The notes beneath the pieces are model-generated. The model ran no database searches and was not told where the DNA came from. It worked only from the letters and a program-made list of their open reading frames with translations. A DNA stretch of 64,000 bases from Fulvimarina pelagi HTCC2506. GTDB taxonomy: Bacteria; Pseudomonadota; Alphaproteobacteria; Rhizobiales; Rhizobiaceae. The stretch spans positions 1,309,839-1,373,838 of the forward strand of contig NZ_DS022272.1 of assembly GCF_000153705.1 (NCBI RefSeq), written 5' to 3'. Below, one piece after another: positions 1-9,185 of the stretch. The position numbers and the translations under genes were made by a program. How positions within the stretch are numbered: the first letter of the stretch is position 1; each line of letters begins with the position of its first letter.

Positions 1-40
1 CGTTCCACCAGGTGAAGATCTGCAGCAGCCATTCCTTCAT
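1..40 (-). CDS. NADH:ubiquinone oxidoreductase NDUFA12-type subunit (5' end only)
   Basis: Only the first 13 codons lie inside the window; the gene runs off the left edge. The readable N-terminus (MKEWLLQIFTWWN) carries the IFTWWN signature that opens the NDUFA12 (B17.2) accessory subunit of respiratory complex I in alphaproteobacteria, a small protein on the matrix/cytoplasmic arm. In-frame ATGs also exist up to position 70 but would add residues not usual for the family, so the start at 40 is preferred. The identification rests on a short but distinctive motif; the rest of the gene would have to be read outside this window. Confidence 0.6.
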   Translation of the reverse strand, partial: MKEWLLQIFTWWN

Positions 41-133
41 CGCGACCATGCCCATGCTCGTCAACGTCATGCCGTACTTATGGGGCCGATGCCGATCCTT
101 GTCCAGCCGAACCGGCCCGTCGGTGGCGGCCTA

Positions 134-580
134 TCAGGGGCGATCGACCCGAGATTTTGGCGTCGTATGCTCCTGCCTGTCGATCACGCTGACGAGGAAG
201 AGCGCAAGCCCGAGAGCGAGCACGGTCGCTGCAAGACCCATCAGGAAGACGCCGGACGTGCTGTCTACCTCAAGCAGAATGAGCTTCCGAACGACTGCGA
301 GAACGCCGATGACGATGACGGTGCGAACCTGGGCGAGACGATGGTCTCCGGTCGCCATCTGTTGGATCGAGTGCGCGAGCTCCAACGCGATGACGGCCGC
401 AAGGACGCGGTCGAAGAGGATCTGGAAGGCTCCGTATTCCAACGGATCGCCGACGCCAGTAAAGATCGTTATCAGAGAGCGGGCGAAGCTGAAGACCGCC
501 AGGACGACGACGACGGCCATGCCAAGGAGAAGCAGATAGGCGATGCCGCGTTCGAAGACATGGTAGATCTTCAAGGCCAT
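134..580 (-). CDS. PsiE-family inner-membrane protein
   Basis: A 148-residue protein with about four hydrophobic segments (roughly residues 12-36, 56-72, 85-103, 110-132). The layout and the central stretch with ALELAHSIQQM followed by a basic, valine/isoleucine-rich helix match the phosphate-starvation-inducible PsiE family (PF06146). The biochemical role of the family is not known; the name comes from phosphate-regulated expression in enterobacteria, which need not hold here. The start at 580 gives a normal family length. It lies 93 bp upstream of the NDUFA12 start on the same strand, but no functional link is evident. Confidence 0.7.
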   Translation of the reverse strand: MALKIYHVFERGIAYLLLLGMAVVVVLAVFSFARSLITIFTGVGDPLEYGAFQILFDRVLAAVIALELAHSIQQMATGDHRLAQVRTVIVIGVLAVVRKLILLEVDSTSGVFLMGLAATVLALGLALFLVSVIDRQEHTTPKSRVDRP

Positions 581-723
581 GGTCGAGCGCTCCCGATCGC
601 GTTCGGCGTGGTCAATAAACCGAGCCTTACCGAATAGAGGTGTCGCGGAGAGGCGGATTGTCGAATCTTTGGTGCGGACGATGGCGAATGAAGCCGGTGG
701 ACCAGCGAACGACGATAAGGAGA

Positions 724-1221
724 TCAGCCTAGAAGGCGTTCGAAGACGGTCACTTCGACGCCGTCGCTGGATGCGTTCCGCGCGATCGCCGTAGCAGTCG
801 GCTTGAAGCCGTGCTTCTCGTAGAAGGCGACGGCGCCGAGATTGGCGGGCTCGACCTCGCAGCGGATGCGTCGCCCGTCCGGGAAGGCGTTCATGATCTC
901 AAGCAACATCTCCGATCCAAGACCGGCACGCTGTTCGCTCGGGCGCACGTAGAGCTGGTGGAGCACCACGAGCGCGCGATCGGCGTCTGACGAAACAGCG
1001 AAACCCATCCCGCCGATCGATTTCCCATCGTCACCGACGATGAACTCCGACGACGGCCGCTTGAGGCGCGGCTTCAGGGCCGCAACCGAGTGCCAGCTCT
1101 TCGTTATTTCGTCGACCCGCGCCGACCCATAAATCGGATCGTAGGTCGCGCGCCAAGTCTCTGAAAGAAGCTCGCTGATCGCGTCGAGATCGCGCTCCAT
1201 CGCCGTTCGGATGAAGAACAT
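724..1221 (-). CDS. GNAT-family N-acetyltransferase
   Basis: A 165-residue single-domain acetyltransferase. The acetyl-CoA-binding signature is visible as VRPSEQRAGLGSEML (about residues 92-106, Q/RxxGxG/A motif), followed by the EPANLGAVAFYEKHGFK stretch typical of GNAT motif B. The acceptor substrate cannot be told from sequence. Its start lies 8 bp after the gatB stop codon on the same strand, so the two are probably co-transcribed, although a link to tRNA amidation is not implied by this alone. Confidence 0.85.
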   Translation of the reverse strand: MFFIRTAMERDLDAISELLSETWRATYDPIYGSARVDEITKSWHSVAALKPRLKRPSSEFIVGDDGKSIGGMGFAVSSDADRALVVLHQLYVRPSEQRAGLGSEMLLEIMNAFPDGRRIRCEVEPANLGAVAFYEKHGFKPTATAIARNASSDGVEVTVFERLLG

Positions 1222-1229
1222 GTCGCCGA

Positions 1230-2729
1230 CTACTCGACTCCCAGCTTGTCTTTGACGAGGGCGTTCACCGCCTGTGGATTGGCTTTGCCGCCGGTGGCCT
1301 TCATCACCTGACCGACGAACCAGCCGGCCATCGATGGCTTCGCCTTCGCCTGCTCGACCTTGTCGGAGTTCGCGGCCATCACGTCATCGACCGCCTTCTC
1401 GATTGCCCCGGTGTCCGTGACCTGCTTCATGCCGCGGTCTTCGACGATCCGTTTCGGATCCCCACCCTCGTTCCAGACGATCTCGAAGAGGTCCTTGGCG
1501 ATCTTGCCGGAGATCGTACCCTCGCGGATAAGATCGAGGATCGCACCAAGCTGCGCGGCCGAGACCGGTGTCTCCTCTATACTCTTGCCGTCCTTGTTGA
1601 GCGCACCGAGGAGATCGTTGATCACCCAGTTCGCCGCCTGCTTGGCATCGCGGCCCTTGGCGACCTCTTCGTAGAAATCGGCGATTGCCTTTTCCGAAAC
1701 GAGGATCGACGCATCGTAGGTCGAAAGGCCACCCTCTTCGATGAAGCGGTTTTTCTTGTCGTCGGGCAACTCGGGCAACTCCGAGAGCAACGCATCGATA
1801 TAGGCCTGGTCGAATTCGAGCGGCAGGAGATCCGGATCGGGGAAGTAGCGATAGTCGTGCGCGTCTTCCTTGTTGCGCATGGCGCGGGTCTCGCCCTTCG
1901 ACGGGTCGAAGAGCCGAGTCTCCTGCTCCACCATGCCGCCGTCCTCGATCAGCGCGATCTGGCGCCGCGCCTCCGACTCGATCGCCTGTCCGACAAAGCG
2001 GATCGAGTTGACGTTCTTGATCTCGCAGCGCGTGCCAAATGGGCCGCCAGGGCGGCGGACGGAGACGTTCACGTCCGCGCGCATGGAGCCTTCGTCCATA
2101 TTGCCGTTGCATGTGCCGAGATAGCGCAGGATCGTCCGGAGCTTGGTGAGATAGGCCTTCGCCTCGTCCGCCGAACGCATGTCGGGCTTGGAGACGATCT
2201 CCATCAGCGCGACGCCCGAGCGGTTTAGATCGACGAAGCTCATGGACGGATGCTGGTCGTGCATCGACTTCCCGGCGTCCTGTTCGAGATGCAGCCGCTC
2301 GATGCCGACTTCGATATCCTCGAATTCTCCCTGATTGTTCGGGCCGACGGAGACCGTCACCGTGCCCTCGCCGACGATCGGGTCCTTGAACTGGCTGATC
2401 TGATAGCCTTGCGGCAGATCGGGGTAGAAGTAGTTCTTCCGATCGAAGACCGAACGTTTGTTGATCTGCGCCTTGAGGCCAAGACCCGTACGCACCGCCT
2501 GACGCACGCATTCCTCGTTGATGACCGGCAGCATGCCGGGCATCGCCGCGTCGACGAGGCTGACATGGGAGTTCGCCTCCGCGCCGAAATCGGTCGAGGC
2601 GCCCGAGAAGAGCTTGCTGTCCGACAGGACCTGGGCATGCACCTCCATGCCGATGATGATCTCCCAATCCCCGGTCGCGCCGGGAATGAAGCTCTTCGGA
2701 TTGGGGTCACGGGTGTCGACGATGGTCAT
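1230..2729 (-). CDS. gatB: Aspartyl/glutamyl-tRNA(Asn/Gln) amidotransferase subunit B
   Basis: GatB is the tRNA-binding and kinase subunit of the GatCAB complex, which converts mischarged Glu-tRNA(Gln) and Asp-tRNA(Asn) to the correct aminoacyl-tRNAs in the cytoplasm. The 499-residue length is normal. Near the N-terminus, [20 protein letters not shown] is the family signature; [10 protein letters not shown] and the catalytic cradle follow (about 100-300), and the helical tail plus YqeY-like domain closes the protein with [17 protein letters not shown]. gatA and gatC are not in the window. The Shine-Dalgarno before the start is weak. It is followed at 8 bp by the GNAT gene. Confidence 0.97.
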   Translation of the reverse strand: MTIVDTRDPNPKSFIPGATGDWEIIIGMEVHAQVLSDSKLFSGASTDFGAEANSHVSLVDAAMPGMLPVINEECVRQAVRTGLGLKAQINKRSVFDRKNYFYPDLPQGYQISQFKDPIVGEGTVTVSVGPNNQGEFEDIEVGIERLHLEQDAGKSMHDQHPSMSFVDLNRSGVALMEIVSKPDMRSADEAKAYLTKLRTILRYLGTCNGNMDEGSMRADVNVSVRRPGGPFGTRCEIKNVNSIRFVGQAIESEARRQIALIEDGGMVEQETRLFDPSKGETRAMRNKEDAHDYRYFPDPDLLPLEFDQAYIDALLSELPELPDDKKNRFIEEGGLSTYDASILVSEKAIADFYEEVAKGRDAKQAANWVINDLLGALNKDGKSIEETPVSAAQLGAILDLIREGTISGKIAKDLFEIVWNEGGDPKRIVEDRGMKQVTDTGAIEKAVDDVMAANSDKVEQAKAKPSMAGWFVGQVMKATGGKANPQAVNALVKDKLGVE

Positions 2730-2876
2730 GGCGCGGTCCGCAGGCTGATGTGATCTCTCGATTTGCTTTGGCTATATCTAAGAGCGGGCGTGTTCAAGCC
2801 GAAGCCCGCCGAGCAGGTCTTCTCCCGGTCAGAGACATGCTTTCGGCGAGCGCAAGAAGGACCAACGCTCCATTTC

Positions 2877-3632
2877 TCACCGGCCCATGAACAGCGCCGC
2901 CGTCTCGAAATCGGCCTTGCGCCGCCGGCTGACGAGCTGCGCCTCTTCGTCTTCGCCCCAGCGCTCGGCGTTCCAGTCCTCGTCGAGGCGTGACAGGGCC
3001 CAGGCTTCGTCGACCCCGAGCCGGCGCTCGAACAGCGCCAGCGCGATCAGTCCCGAGCCCGAGATCGAGGTCGCCTGCTGGAGGCCGGCTATCACCCACG
3101 GATCGTGGATCGGGGAGACGCGCTTCGCGAAGGCCTTGAGCGACTCGGCCGACTGCTCCACATGCATCACGCCTTCGGTGAGGACGAACCGTACCTCAAG
3201 CAGTTCCGATGCCCAGACGACAATCGGATCCCAGCGTTCGCGCTGGCGTTCGACAAGGCTGTCGGGATGGCCAGCGCGATAGAACAGCAGATCGGTTTCC
3301 GCATAGCGCGGCACTTCGGCTAGAACCGGCTTCGGGTCGAGCGCGACAGCATCCACCACCGTGTTTGCAAGCCGTGTGGCCGGCATGGTGCCCGGATCGA
3401 TGCGCTCGCCTTGTGCGGCCCATTCATCCCTAATGGCGTTCGAGATTTCATCGTTCGGCAGGACAAGCGCTTTCTTCGCCGGCGTCTTCACAGGCCGGCC
3501 ATCGAGCAGCACCTGATACCCGGTCTCGGCGGAGCCTAGTGCCGCCTCCTCGTAGAAGCGCTTGGGCAGGTCGCGACGCATGGCGTTCGGATTTTCGAAC
3601 AGGCGCTGAAGGATATCGGGGTTGTTCGACAT
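2877..3632 (-). CDS. ATP12-family F1-ATPase assembly chaperone
   Basis: A 251-residue protein of the ATP12 family (PF07542), which in mitochondria binds the F1 alpha subunit before assembly of the catalytic hexamer; alphaproteobacteria keep homologues. Visible family features are KRFYEEA near residue 25, DGRPVKTPAKKAL near 45, WAAQGERIDPGTMPATRLANT near 70-90 and the WDPIVVWA segment in the C-terminal half. It sits last in a same-strand block crcB-rluC-HAD-ATP12, with 44 bp separating it from the HAD gene. No signal peptide, so the protein acts in the cytoplasm. Confidence 0.9.
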   Translation of the reverse strand: MSNNPDILQRLFENPNAMRRDLPKRFYEEAALGSAETGYQVLLDGRPVKTPAKKALVLPNDEISNAIRDEWAAQGERIDPGTMPATRLANTVVDAVALDPKPVLAEVPRYAETDLLFYRAGHPDSLVERQRERWDPIVVWASELLEVRFVLTEGVMHVEQSAESLKAFAKRVSPIHDPWVIAGLQQATSISGSGLIALALFERRLGVDEAWALSRLDEDWNAERWGEDEEAQLVSRRRKADFETAALFMGR

Positions 3633-3676
3633 AAAGATAGAGACTTGCGTTCGGGTTCTTCGCTCAAGAAGGAAAG

Positions 3677-4366
3677 CTAGGTTCTAGCGGGCTCGCGCGC
3701 CAGCCAGCGATCCAGTGCCGCAGAGAGATCCTGCACTGTCTCGGTAACCTGAAGCGAGCCGCTTCGCATCAGATGCTCCGGTGCGTGCGAGCCCCACGAA
3801 ACGCCGATGGCCGTGCTGCCCGCTGCTCGCGCCATCTCCATGTCGAAGCTCGTATCGCCGACAACGACTGCGGAGGCCGGTTTAAGTCCGAGTTCGCCGC
3901 AGGATTCCAAGACCATGGCCGGATGGGGCTTGGAGGGGCAATCATCTGCGGTTCGAACGACTGAGAAAGCACCCGTCAGCCCATGCGAAGCAGTGAGCGC
4001 GGCCACTCCGCGCCGGGACTTGCCGGTCACCATACCGACGAAGACGTTTTCGCGGGCTGCGAGATCGAGAACGAGCTCGACCATGCCTTCGAAGAGATGC
4101 TCAGCAAAGTGCGGACGGCTGCGCTCGAGCCGATATTCGCTACGATAAGCATCGGCGAGACGCGCAACCTCGAAGGCCGTCAGGCTTGGGCGGAGCGCGG
4201 CGATGGCGGTGTTTAAGGAGAGCCCGATTATCGAGCGAGTTGCTTCGCGTGCCGGCGGCTCCAGCCCATGCACCAAGAAGCAGCGCTCCATGATGTCGCA
4301 GATAAGACCGGCTGAGTCGGCAATCGTCCCGTCGCAATCGAAGAGAACGGCTTTCAGTGCTGCCAC
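3677..4366 (-). CDS. HAD-superfamily phosphatase (phosphoglycolate phosphatase-like)
   Basis: A 229-residue haloacid-dehalogenase family hydrolase. Motif I is FDCDGTIADSAG at about residues 9-20 (nucleophile and acid Asp), motif II is the VTGKSRRG region near 114, the motif III lysine is in PSKPHP near 145, and motif IV is VVGDTSFDMEMARAAG near 168. The cap between about 20 and 85 is helical, as in Gph/PpaX-type enzymes. The start is GTG. It begins 7 bp after the stop of the rluC-type gene and so is very likely in the same transcript. The substrate is not certain; phosphoglycolate and other small phosphate esters are possible. Confidence 0.88.
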   Translation of the reverse strand: MAALKAVLFDCDGTIADSAGLICDIMERCFLVHGLEPPAREATRSIIGLSLNTAIAALRPSLTAFEVARLADAYRSEYRLERSRPHFAEHLFEGMVELVLDLAARENVFVGMVTGKSRRGVAALTASHGLTGAFSVVRTADDCPSKPHPAMVLESCGELGLKPASAVVVGDTSFDMEMARAAGSTAIGVSWGSHAPEHLMRSGSLQVTETVQDLSAALDRWLAREPART

Positions 4367-4373
4367 GTCTCAC

Positions 4374-5360
4374 TCAGTCTTCGAGTTCGGCTTCGTCGAA
4401 GCCGAAGAGGTTAAAAGTCTGGCGCATGTGCTGCGGAAGGGGCGCAATCTGATCGATCATCCCACCGGAAGGATGGGGTATCACAAGCCGCCGCGCATGG
4501 AGGTGCAGGCGCATCTGGACGCCGCCCGGAAATTCCCAGTTGGTGTCGTGCTCAAAATATTTGGGATCGCCGAGGATTGGGTGGCCGATATGGGCGGCAT
4601 GAACGCGCAGCTGATGGGTGCGGCCGGTATGGGGCTCAAGCTCGAGCCAGGCGAAGTTCTGAGCGACCTGATCGATCACGCGGTAATGGGATAGTGCGTG
4701 GTCGGCGCCTTCGTCGCCGTGCCTGGCGATACGCATGCGATCTCCATCCGGCGTCTGCTCCTTCTTGAGATAGGTCGAGATGCGGCCTTCTTTCTTCGCC
4801 GGCACGCCTTTCACAACGGCCCAGTATAGCTTCTTGGTATCGCGTTCGCGGAATGCCTTAGTCAGCGCCGTCGCGGCACCGCGTGTTCGCGCCACCACGA
4901 GAATGCCGGACGTGTCCCGATCGAGACGGTGGACGAGGCGCGGCTTCTCGCCCTTTTTGTTGCGCCAGGCCTCCAGCATGTCGTCGACGTGGCGGGCGAC
5001 GCCCGATCCGCCCTGGACTGCGAGGCCAGCTGGCTTGTTGAAGACGATCACCTTCTCGTCCTCGTAGATTACCATCTGCGAGAGGACGTCACCGTCCGGA
5101 CGGCCTTTGATGGTATTGGCGGTCAGGGGATGGTTCGTCGATGTCTTGGAATCGGTGGCGAGCGGCGGCACACGAACCATTTGGCCTGGTGCGACGCGCG
5201 TGTCCGACTTGGCGCGTCCACCGTCAACCCTGATCTGGCCGGAGCGCAGGAGCTTCTGCAGCTGTCCGAAGGCCAGACCCGGATAATGAAGCTTGAACCA
5301 GCGATCGAGCCGAAGGCCCGCTTCGTCGTCGTCCACCCGCCGCTGTTCGACTGCTGCCAT
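4374..5360 (-). CDS. rluC: 23S rRNA pseudouridine synthase, RluC/RluD family
   Basis: A 328-residue enzyme that isomerises uridines in 23S rRNA. An S4 RNA-binding domain occupies roughly residues 10-60 (LRLDRWFKLHYPGLAFGQLQ), followed by the catalytic domain; the motif HRLDRDTSGILVVART near residue 135-150 contains the catalytic Asp. HTGRTHQLRVHAAHIGHPI follows as family motif III. The frame stays open upstream to about 5513, but the ATG at 5360 gives the usual N-terminus. RluC against RluD cannot be settled from sequence alone; the context with crcB, a HAD phosphatase and ATP12 is the common rhizobial rluC arrangement. Confidence 0.88.
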   Translation of the reverse strand: MAAVEQRRVDDDEAGLRLDRWFKLHYPGLAFGQLQKLLRSGQIRVDGGRAKSDTRVAPGQMVRVPPLATDSKTSTNHPLTANTIKGRPDGDVLSQMVIYEDEKVIVFNKPAGLAVQGGSGVARHVDDMLEAWRNKKGEKPRLVHRLDRDTSGILVVARTRGAATALTKAFRERDTKKLYWAVVKGVPAKKEGRISTYLKKEQTPDGDRMRIARHGDEGADHALSHYRVIDQVAQNFAWLELEPHTGRTHQLRVHAAHIGHPILGDPKYFEHDTNWEFPGGVQMRLHLHARRLVIPHPSGGMIDQIAPLPQHMRQTFNLFGFDEAELED

Positions 5361-5478
5361 GTTCCGGACGCTCCGTTGATTTCGATGGGAGATACAAGCT
5401 CCGTTCGGAAGCCGCCTCGATCCTTTCCGCTCTTCTATCCATGCCGCCTCGACCGAGCAACGGCGGCGGGACACGCGA

Positions 5479-5856
5479 TCAGGCGAGGACCCTTGCTGCC
5501 GCCAAGCCGGCAAACAGTCCGGCGATACCGAGTACGACCGAACCCGTCACATAGAGAAACGCGAGACCCGTCGCGCCGCGGTCGATCAGGTTCACTGCAT
5601 CCACCGAAAACGACGAGAACGTCGTGAACCCACCGAGAAATCCGGTCGCGAGGAACAGACGCCATTGCTCCGTCATGCCCAGTTTTCGCGCGAGCAGTTC
5701 GACGAGAACGCCCATCAGGAACGAGCCGGAAACATTGACGAAAGCGGTACCCCAGGGAAATCCGGGGCCAAGGAGATGTAGAGCTGCAAGACCCGACAGG
5801 TGGCGCAAACCGGCACCGAGTCCGCCGCCGGCCATGACGATGAGAAGATTGGTCAT
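5479..5856 (-). CDS. crcB: CrcB/Fluc-type fluoride exporter
   Basis: A 125-residue, four-helix membrane protein of the CrcB/Fluc family, which forms dual-topology fluoride channels lowering cytoplasmic fluoride. Diagnostic segments are GGGLGAGLRHL near residue 10, WGTAFVNVSGSFLMGVL near 35-52 (with the key Asn) and GFLGGFTTFSSFS near 70-82 (the phenylalanine/serine pore box). The frame is open further upstream, but MTNLLIVMAGGG is the usual start. I looked for a fluoride riboswitch in the 96 bp before it and did not see the consensus. It lies 118 bp upstream of the rluC-type gene on the same strand. Confidence 0.93.
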   Translation of the reverse strand: MTNLLIVMAGGGLGAGLRHLSGLAALHLLGPGFPWGTAFVNVSGSFLMGVLVELLARKLGMTEQWRLFLATGFLGGFTTFSSFSVDAVNLIDRGATGLAFLYVTGSVVLGIAGLFAGLAAARVLA

Positions 5857-5898
5857 TGATTGCCAAGCGCCTGCGATAAAGAGCTTTGGAAAGAGTTC

Positions 5899-5927
5899 GG
5901 CCCCGAATGCCGGAGGCATCCGGGGCC
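5899..5927 (-). terminator. Hairpin after the BCCT transporter gene
   Basis: GGCCCCG-AATGCC / GGCAT-C-CGGGGCC form a strong 12-13 bp stem with one mismatch and a four-base loop, 26 bp past the BCCT stop codon and 43 bp before the crcB start. The T-run on the minus strand is poor, so it may be a weak intrinsic terminator or a transcript-end stabiliser. Confidence 0.45.
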
Positions 5928-5952
5928 AAACTTCGCTCAGTACGCTAGAGCG

Positions 5953-7590
5953 TTATTCAGCCGCCTGATAGGCGCCCTGATTCTGCAGGAACGGTTTCTT
6001 GCGTTCCGCGATCAGCCCCTTTCCGACAGAAAAGGTCAGGATCAGAAGCAGGATCACAAATGGGAATCCAGTCGCAACGGCCGCGGCTTGCAGTGCTGCG
6101 AGCCCGCCGCCCAAGAGCAGCGCGATGGCGATCAGACCCTCGAAGGTCGCCCAGAAGACGCGCTGGGCCGTCGGAGCATCGAGCTTGCCGCCCGCCGTGA
6201 TCGTGTCGATTACCAGCGAACCGGAGTCCGAGGAGGTCACGAAGAACACGATGACGAGGACGATACCGATGAAGGACGTGATCGACGACAGCGGGATCTG
6301 GCTCAGCATCTCGAACAGTTGTACCGGAAGCTCGGCGTCTGCGATGCCGGCATAGCCGCCGATCGTCTGGGTCAATGCTGTGCCGCCGAAGACGGTCATC
6401 CAGATGATCGAAACGATGGTCGGTACGATCAGCACGCAAGTGACGAATTCACGAACCGTGCGGCCTCGCGAGACCCGGGCGATGAACATGCCGACGAAGG
6501 GTGACCAGCTCATCCACCAAGCCCAGTAGAAAGTAGTCCAGCCCTGACGGAAGTTGTCGTCCTCGCGGCCGAACGGCACCGAAAGCGGCACGATCTCGCG
6601 GAAATAGGCAGCGGTATTACCAAAGAACCCACGAACCAGATCCATGGTTGGGCCTGCAAGGAAAACGAAGCCGAGCAGCAACAACGCAAGAACCATGTTG
6701 ATTTCCGAAAGCCGCTTCACGCCTCCATCAAGGCCCGCGATGACAGAGACGAGGGCGACAGCGGTGATCACCGCGATGAGGACTACGTTCGTCATCGTCG
6801 AATCGGGGATTCCGAACAAGAAGTTCAGACCGGCCGAGGCCTGTTCTGCGCCGAAGCCTAGAGAAGTCGCGAGACCGAAAATGGTCGCGAAAACTGCCAG
6901 CGTGTCGATGATATGGCCCGGCCAGCCCCAGACACGGTCGCCGAGGAGCGGGTAGAAAACCGAACGGATGGTAAGCGGAAGGCCCCAATTATAGGAGAAG
7001 AAAGCGAGGCCGAGAGCGACGATCGCATAGATCGCCCAAGGATGAAGCGCCCAGTGATAGAGGGTTGCAGCCATGCCGAGACGACGTGCTTCGAGCGTTT
7101 CGCCTTCGGCACCACCAAGCGGCGACCAATCGGTGCGCACCCCGTTTTCCGTCGTTATGCCACCCACAGCCGACGAATAGTGGCTGATCGGCTCGGAAAC
7201 GCCGTAGAAAACAAGGCCAATGCCCATACCTGCCGCGAAGAGCATCGCGAACCAGCCAAAGTAACCATAGTCGGGCCGTGCGTCCTTGCCGCCAAGCCGG
7301 ACACCGCCGAGCGGTGTAATGATGAGCGCTAGGCAGAACAGCACGAAGATGTTGCCTGCAATCAGGAAGAGCCAATCGAAAGTGGAAGTAAGCAAGGGAC
7401 GCAGCCAGCCGAAGAAGTCGCCGGCAACGGCCGGGAAGATCAGCGTAAAGGCCACAAAAAGGATGATGACGCCGGCAGAGATCGGGAAGACCGGATTATG
7501 AATATCGAGACCGAACTTCTGGACGTTGTCCTGGCCGACTTCGTAATTCGTGACCGACTGCTCGGGGATCATCTCGTGATCCACAGACAT
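5953..7590 (-). CDS. BCCT-family betaine/carnitine/choline transporter
   Basis: A 545-residue secondary transporter with about twelve hydrophobic helices. The family signature GMGIGLVFYGVSEPISHY lies near residue 125, and the substrate-box helix WTTFYWAWWMSWSPFVGMF near 350 has the conserved tryptophans. Such carriers import compatible solutes such as glycine betaine or choline with Na+ or H+, for osmotic adaptation. The Ser/Gly pattern does not tell me which substrate. An ATG at 7590 has a good Shine-Dalgarno (AAGGAG) and is preferred over the longer open frame. The C-terminal tail is short, so a strong osmosensing tail as in BetP is not evident. No choline catabolic genes are nearby. Confidence 0.93.
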   Translation of the reverse strand: MSVDHEMIPEQSVTNYEVGQDNVQKFGLDIHNPVFPISAGVIILFVAFTLIFPAVAGDFFGWLRPLLTSTFDWLFLIAGNIFVLFCLALIITPLGGVRLGGKDARPDYGYFGWFAMLFAAGMGIGLVFYGVSEPISHYSSAVGGITTENGVRTDWSPLGGAEGETLEARRLGMAATLYHWALHPWAIYAIVALGLAFFSYNWGLPLTIRSVFYPLLGDRVWGWPGHIIDTLAVFATIFGLATSLGFGAEQASAGLNFLFGIPDSTMTNVVLIAVITAVALVSVIAGLDGGVKRLSEINMVLALLLLGFVFLAGPTMDLVRGFFGNTAAYFREIVPLSVPFGREDDNFRQGWTTFYWAWWMSWSPFVGMFIARVSRGRTVREFVTCVLIVPTIVSIIWMTVFGGTALTQTIGGYAGIADAELPVQLFEMLSQIPLSSITSFIGIVLVIVFFVTSSDSGSLVIDTITAGGKLDAPTAQRVFWATFEGLIAIALLLGGGLAALQAAAVATGFPFVILLLILTFSVGKGLIAERKKPFLQNQGAYQAAE

Positions 7591-7825
7591 TGCGGTTCTC
7601 CTTGTTCGTTGCAATTCGTCGAGGGCCGAGGCAAGCCGGTTGGCATCCTGCAGAGCAAGACAGTTCCCGTCCCATTCGAGAAGGTACGCGTGCACAAAGA
7701 GTGTCAGGCGCGAACTAATCGTTTAGAGCGACACTAGATCAGCGTTTAGAGCAATTCAACGGCCTGCTTCACGAAACCTTTATGGGCGTTCTAGTCATCT
7801 CGTCCGCATCCGCGAGCTGGCTCGA

Positions 7826-9184
7826 TCAATCGGAGTTGCGCCGTTTGCGAAGATCATCGAGGCGCGCCAAGCGGTCTGCAATCCGCTGTTCGGCACCGAA
7901 TTCGGTTGGTCTGTAGAACCTTTCGCGCTTCATTCCAGCCGGAAAGTAATCCTGGCCGGAGAAGGCGTCCGGCTCATCGTGGTCGTAGCGATAGCCGGAC
8001 CCGTAGCCTTCCTCCTTCATCAGCTTCGTCGGCGCGTTGAGGATGTGGGCGGGCGGAAGCAGAGAGCCGTTCGCCCTGGCGGCGCGCATCGCCTGCTTGT
8101 AGGCGGTATAGACGGCATTGGATTTTGGGGCGGCGGCGAGATAGACGGTCGCTTCGGCAAGAGCGAGCTCGCCTTCGGGCGAGCCTAGGTAATCGTATGC
8201 GTCCTTCGCAGCGAGCGTGACGCGCAATGCGTTCGGATCGGCAAGCCCGATGTCTTCGGACGCCATGCGAACCAGCCGACGCCCTAGGTAAAGTGGGTCC
8301 TCGCCGGCATCGAGCATGCGGCATAGCCAGTAGAGGGCGGCATCCGGATCTGACCCGCGAACGGATTTATGGAGCGCAGAAATGAGGTTGTAATGACCAT
8401 CCTGGCTCTTGTCATAGACGGGCGCGCGACGCTGAACGATTTCTTGTAGCGCTGCCGAATCGAAGATTTCTCGATCTCGAGCTGCGCGCCAAACTTCTTC
8501 GGCAAGGCTCAAAATCGCGCGGCCGTCGCCGTCTGCAAGCCTCAGCAAAACCTGACGCGCTTCATCGTCGAGCGGAAGCGCCTTCTCCTCGATCGTCTCG
8601 GCACGATTGAGGAGAAGGCTTAGGCTCGTCGTATCGTGTGGCTTGAAGGTCAGGACGCGCGCGCGGGATAGGAGCGCGGCGTTCAGCTCGAACGACGGGT
8701 TTTCAGTCGTCGCTCCAACGAGAACGACTGTCCCGTCCTCCATTACAGGCAGGAAACTGTCCTGTTGGGCACGATTGAAGCGGTGTATCTCGTCGACGAA
8801 AAGCAGCGTCGGGCGTCCATTGGAACGTCGCATTCGCGCCGATTCGAAGACTTTCTTGAGGTCAGCAACACCGGTAAAGATCGCCGAAATCTGTTCGAAT
8901 GCGTAATCGCTATCTTTTGCAAGCAACCGCGCGACCGTCGTCTTGCCGGTGCCGGGGGGACCCCAAAAGATCATCGAGCCGAGGTTCTTCCCGGCAAGCA
9001 TGCGAGAGAGTATGCCGCCCTCCCCTGTGAGATGCTCCTGTCCGACGACTTCGCTCAGCATTCTGGGGCGCAATCGATCGGCAAGTGGCCTCCGCTCTGC
9101 CGGGTTCACCGCACCACGACGCCCGCCAGTTTCGTTTCGATTTGCCGCCTCGGGGATGTCTGCCTGGCCGAACAGATCGGCCAT
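7826..9184 (-). CDS. rarA: Replication-associated recombination protein A (MgsA/RarA AAA+ ATPase)
   Basis: A 452-residue cytoplasmic AAA+ ATPase that acts at stalled replication forks and interacts with SSB and clamp-loader-related factors. Walker A is [20 protein letters not shown] (about residues 74-93), Walker B is [20 protein letters not shown] (about 126-145), sensor 1 is [13 protein letters not shown], and the C-terminal tetramerisation region includes [19 protein letters not shown]. The preceding rhizobial-type [20 protein letters not shown] fits the family start. The reading frame is open beyond 9184, but MADLFGQ there lies 1 bp after the protease stop codon, indicating tight co-transcription with the Do-like protease. 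Confidence 0.95.
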   Translation of the reverse strand: MADLFGQADIPEAANRNETGGRRGAVNPAERRPLADRLRPRMLSEVVGQEHLTGEGGILSRMLAGKNLGSMIFWGPPGTGKTTVARLLAKDSDYAFEQISAIFTGVADLKKVFESARMRRSNGRPTLLFVDEIHRFNRAQQDSFLPVMEDGTVVLVGATTENPSFELNAALLSRARVLTFKPHDTTSLSLLLNRAETIEEKALPLDDEARQVLLRLADGDGRAILSLAEEVWRAARDREIFDSAALQEIVQRRAPVYDKSQDGHYNLISALHKSVRGSDPDAALYWLCRMLDAGEDPLYLGRRLVRMASEDIGLADPNALRVTLAAKDAYDYLGSPEGELALAEATVYLAAAPKSNAVYTAYKQAMRAARANGSLLPPAHILNAPTKLMKEEGYGSGYRYDHDEPDAFSGQDYFPAGMKRERFYRPTEFGAEQRIADRLARLDDLRKRRNSD

Positions 9185-9185
9185 C

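Noticed and set aside
1384-2667. 427-residue open frame on the minus strand inside gatB
   Set aside because: It is an out-of-frame shadow of gatB with arginine-rich composition.
5857-5952. Possible fluoride riboswitch before crcB
   Set aside because: The region holds the terminator-like hairpin of the upstream gene, not the crcB motif core.
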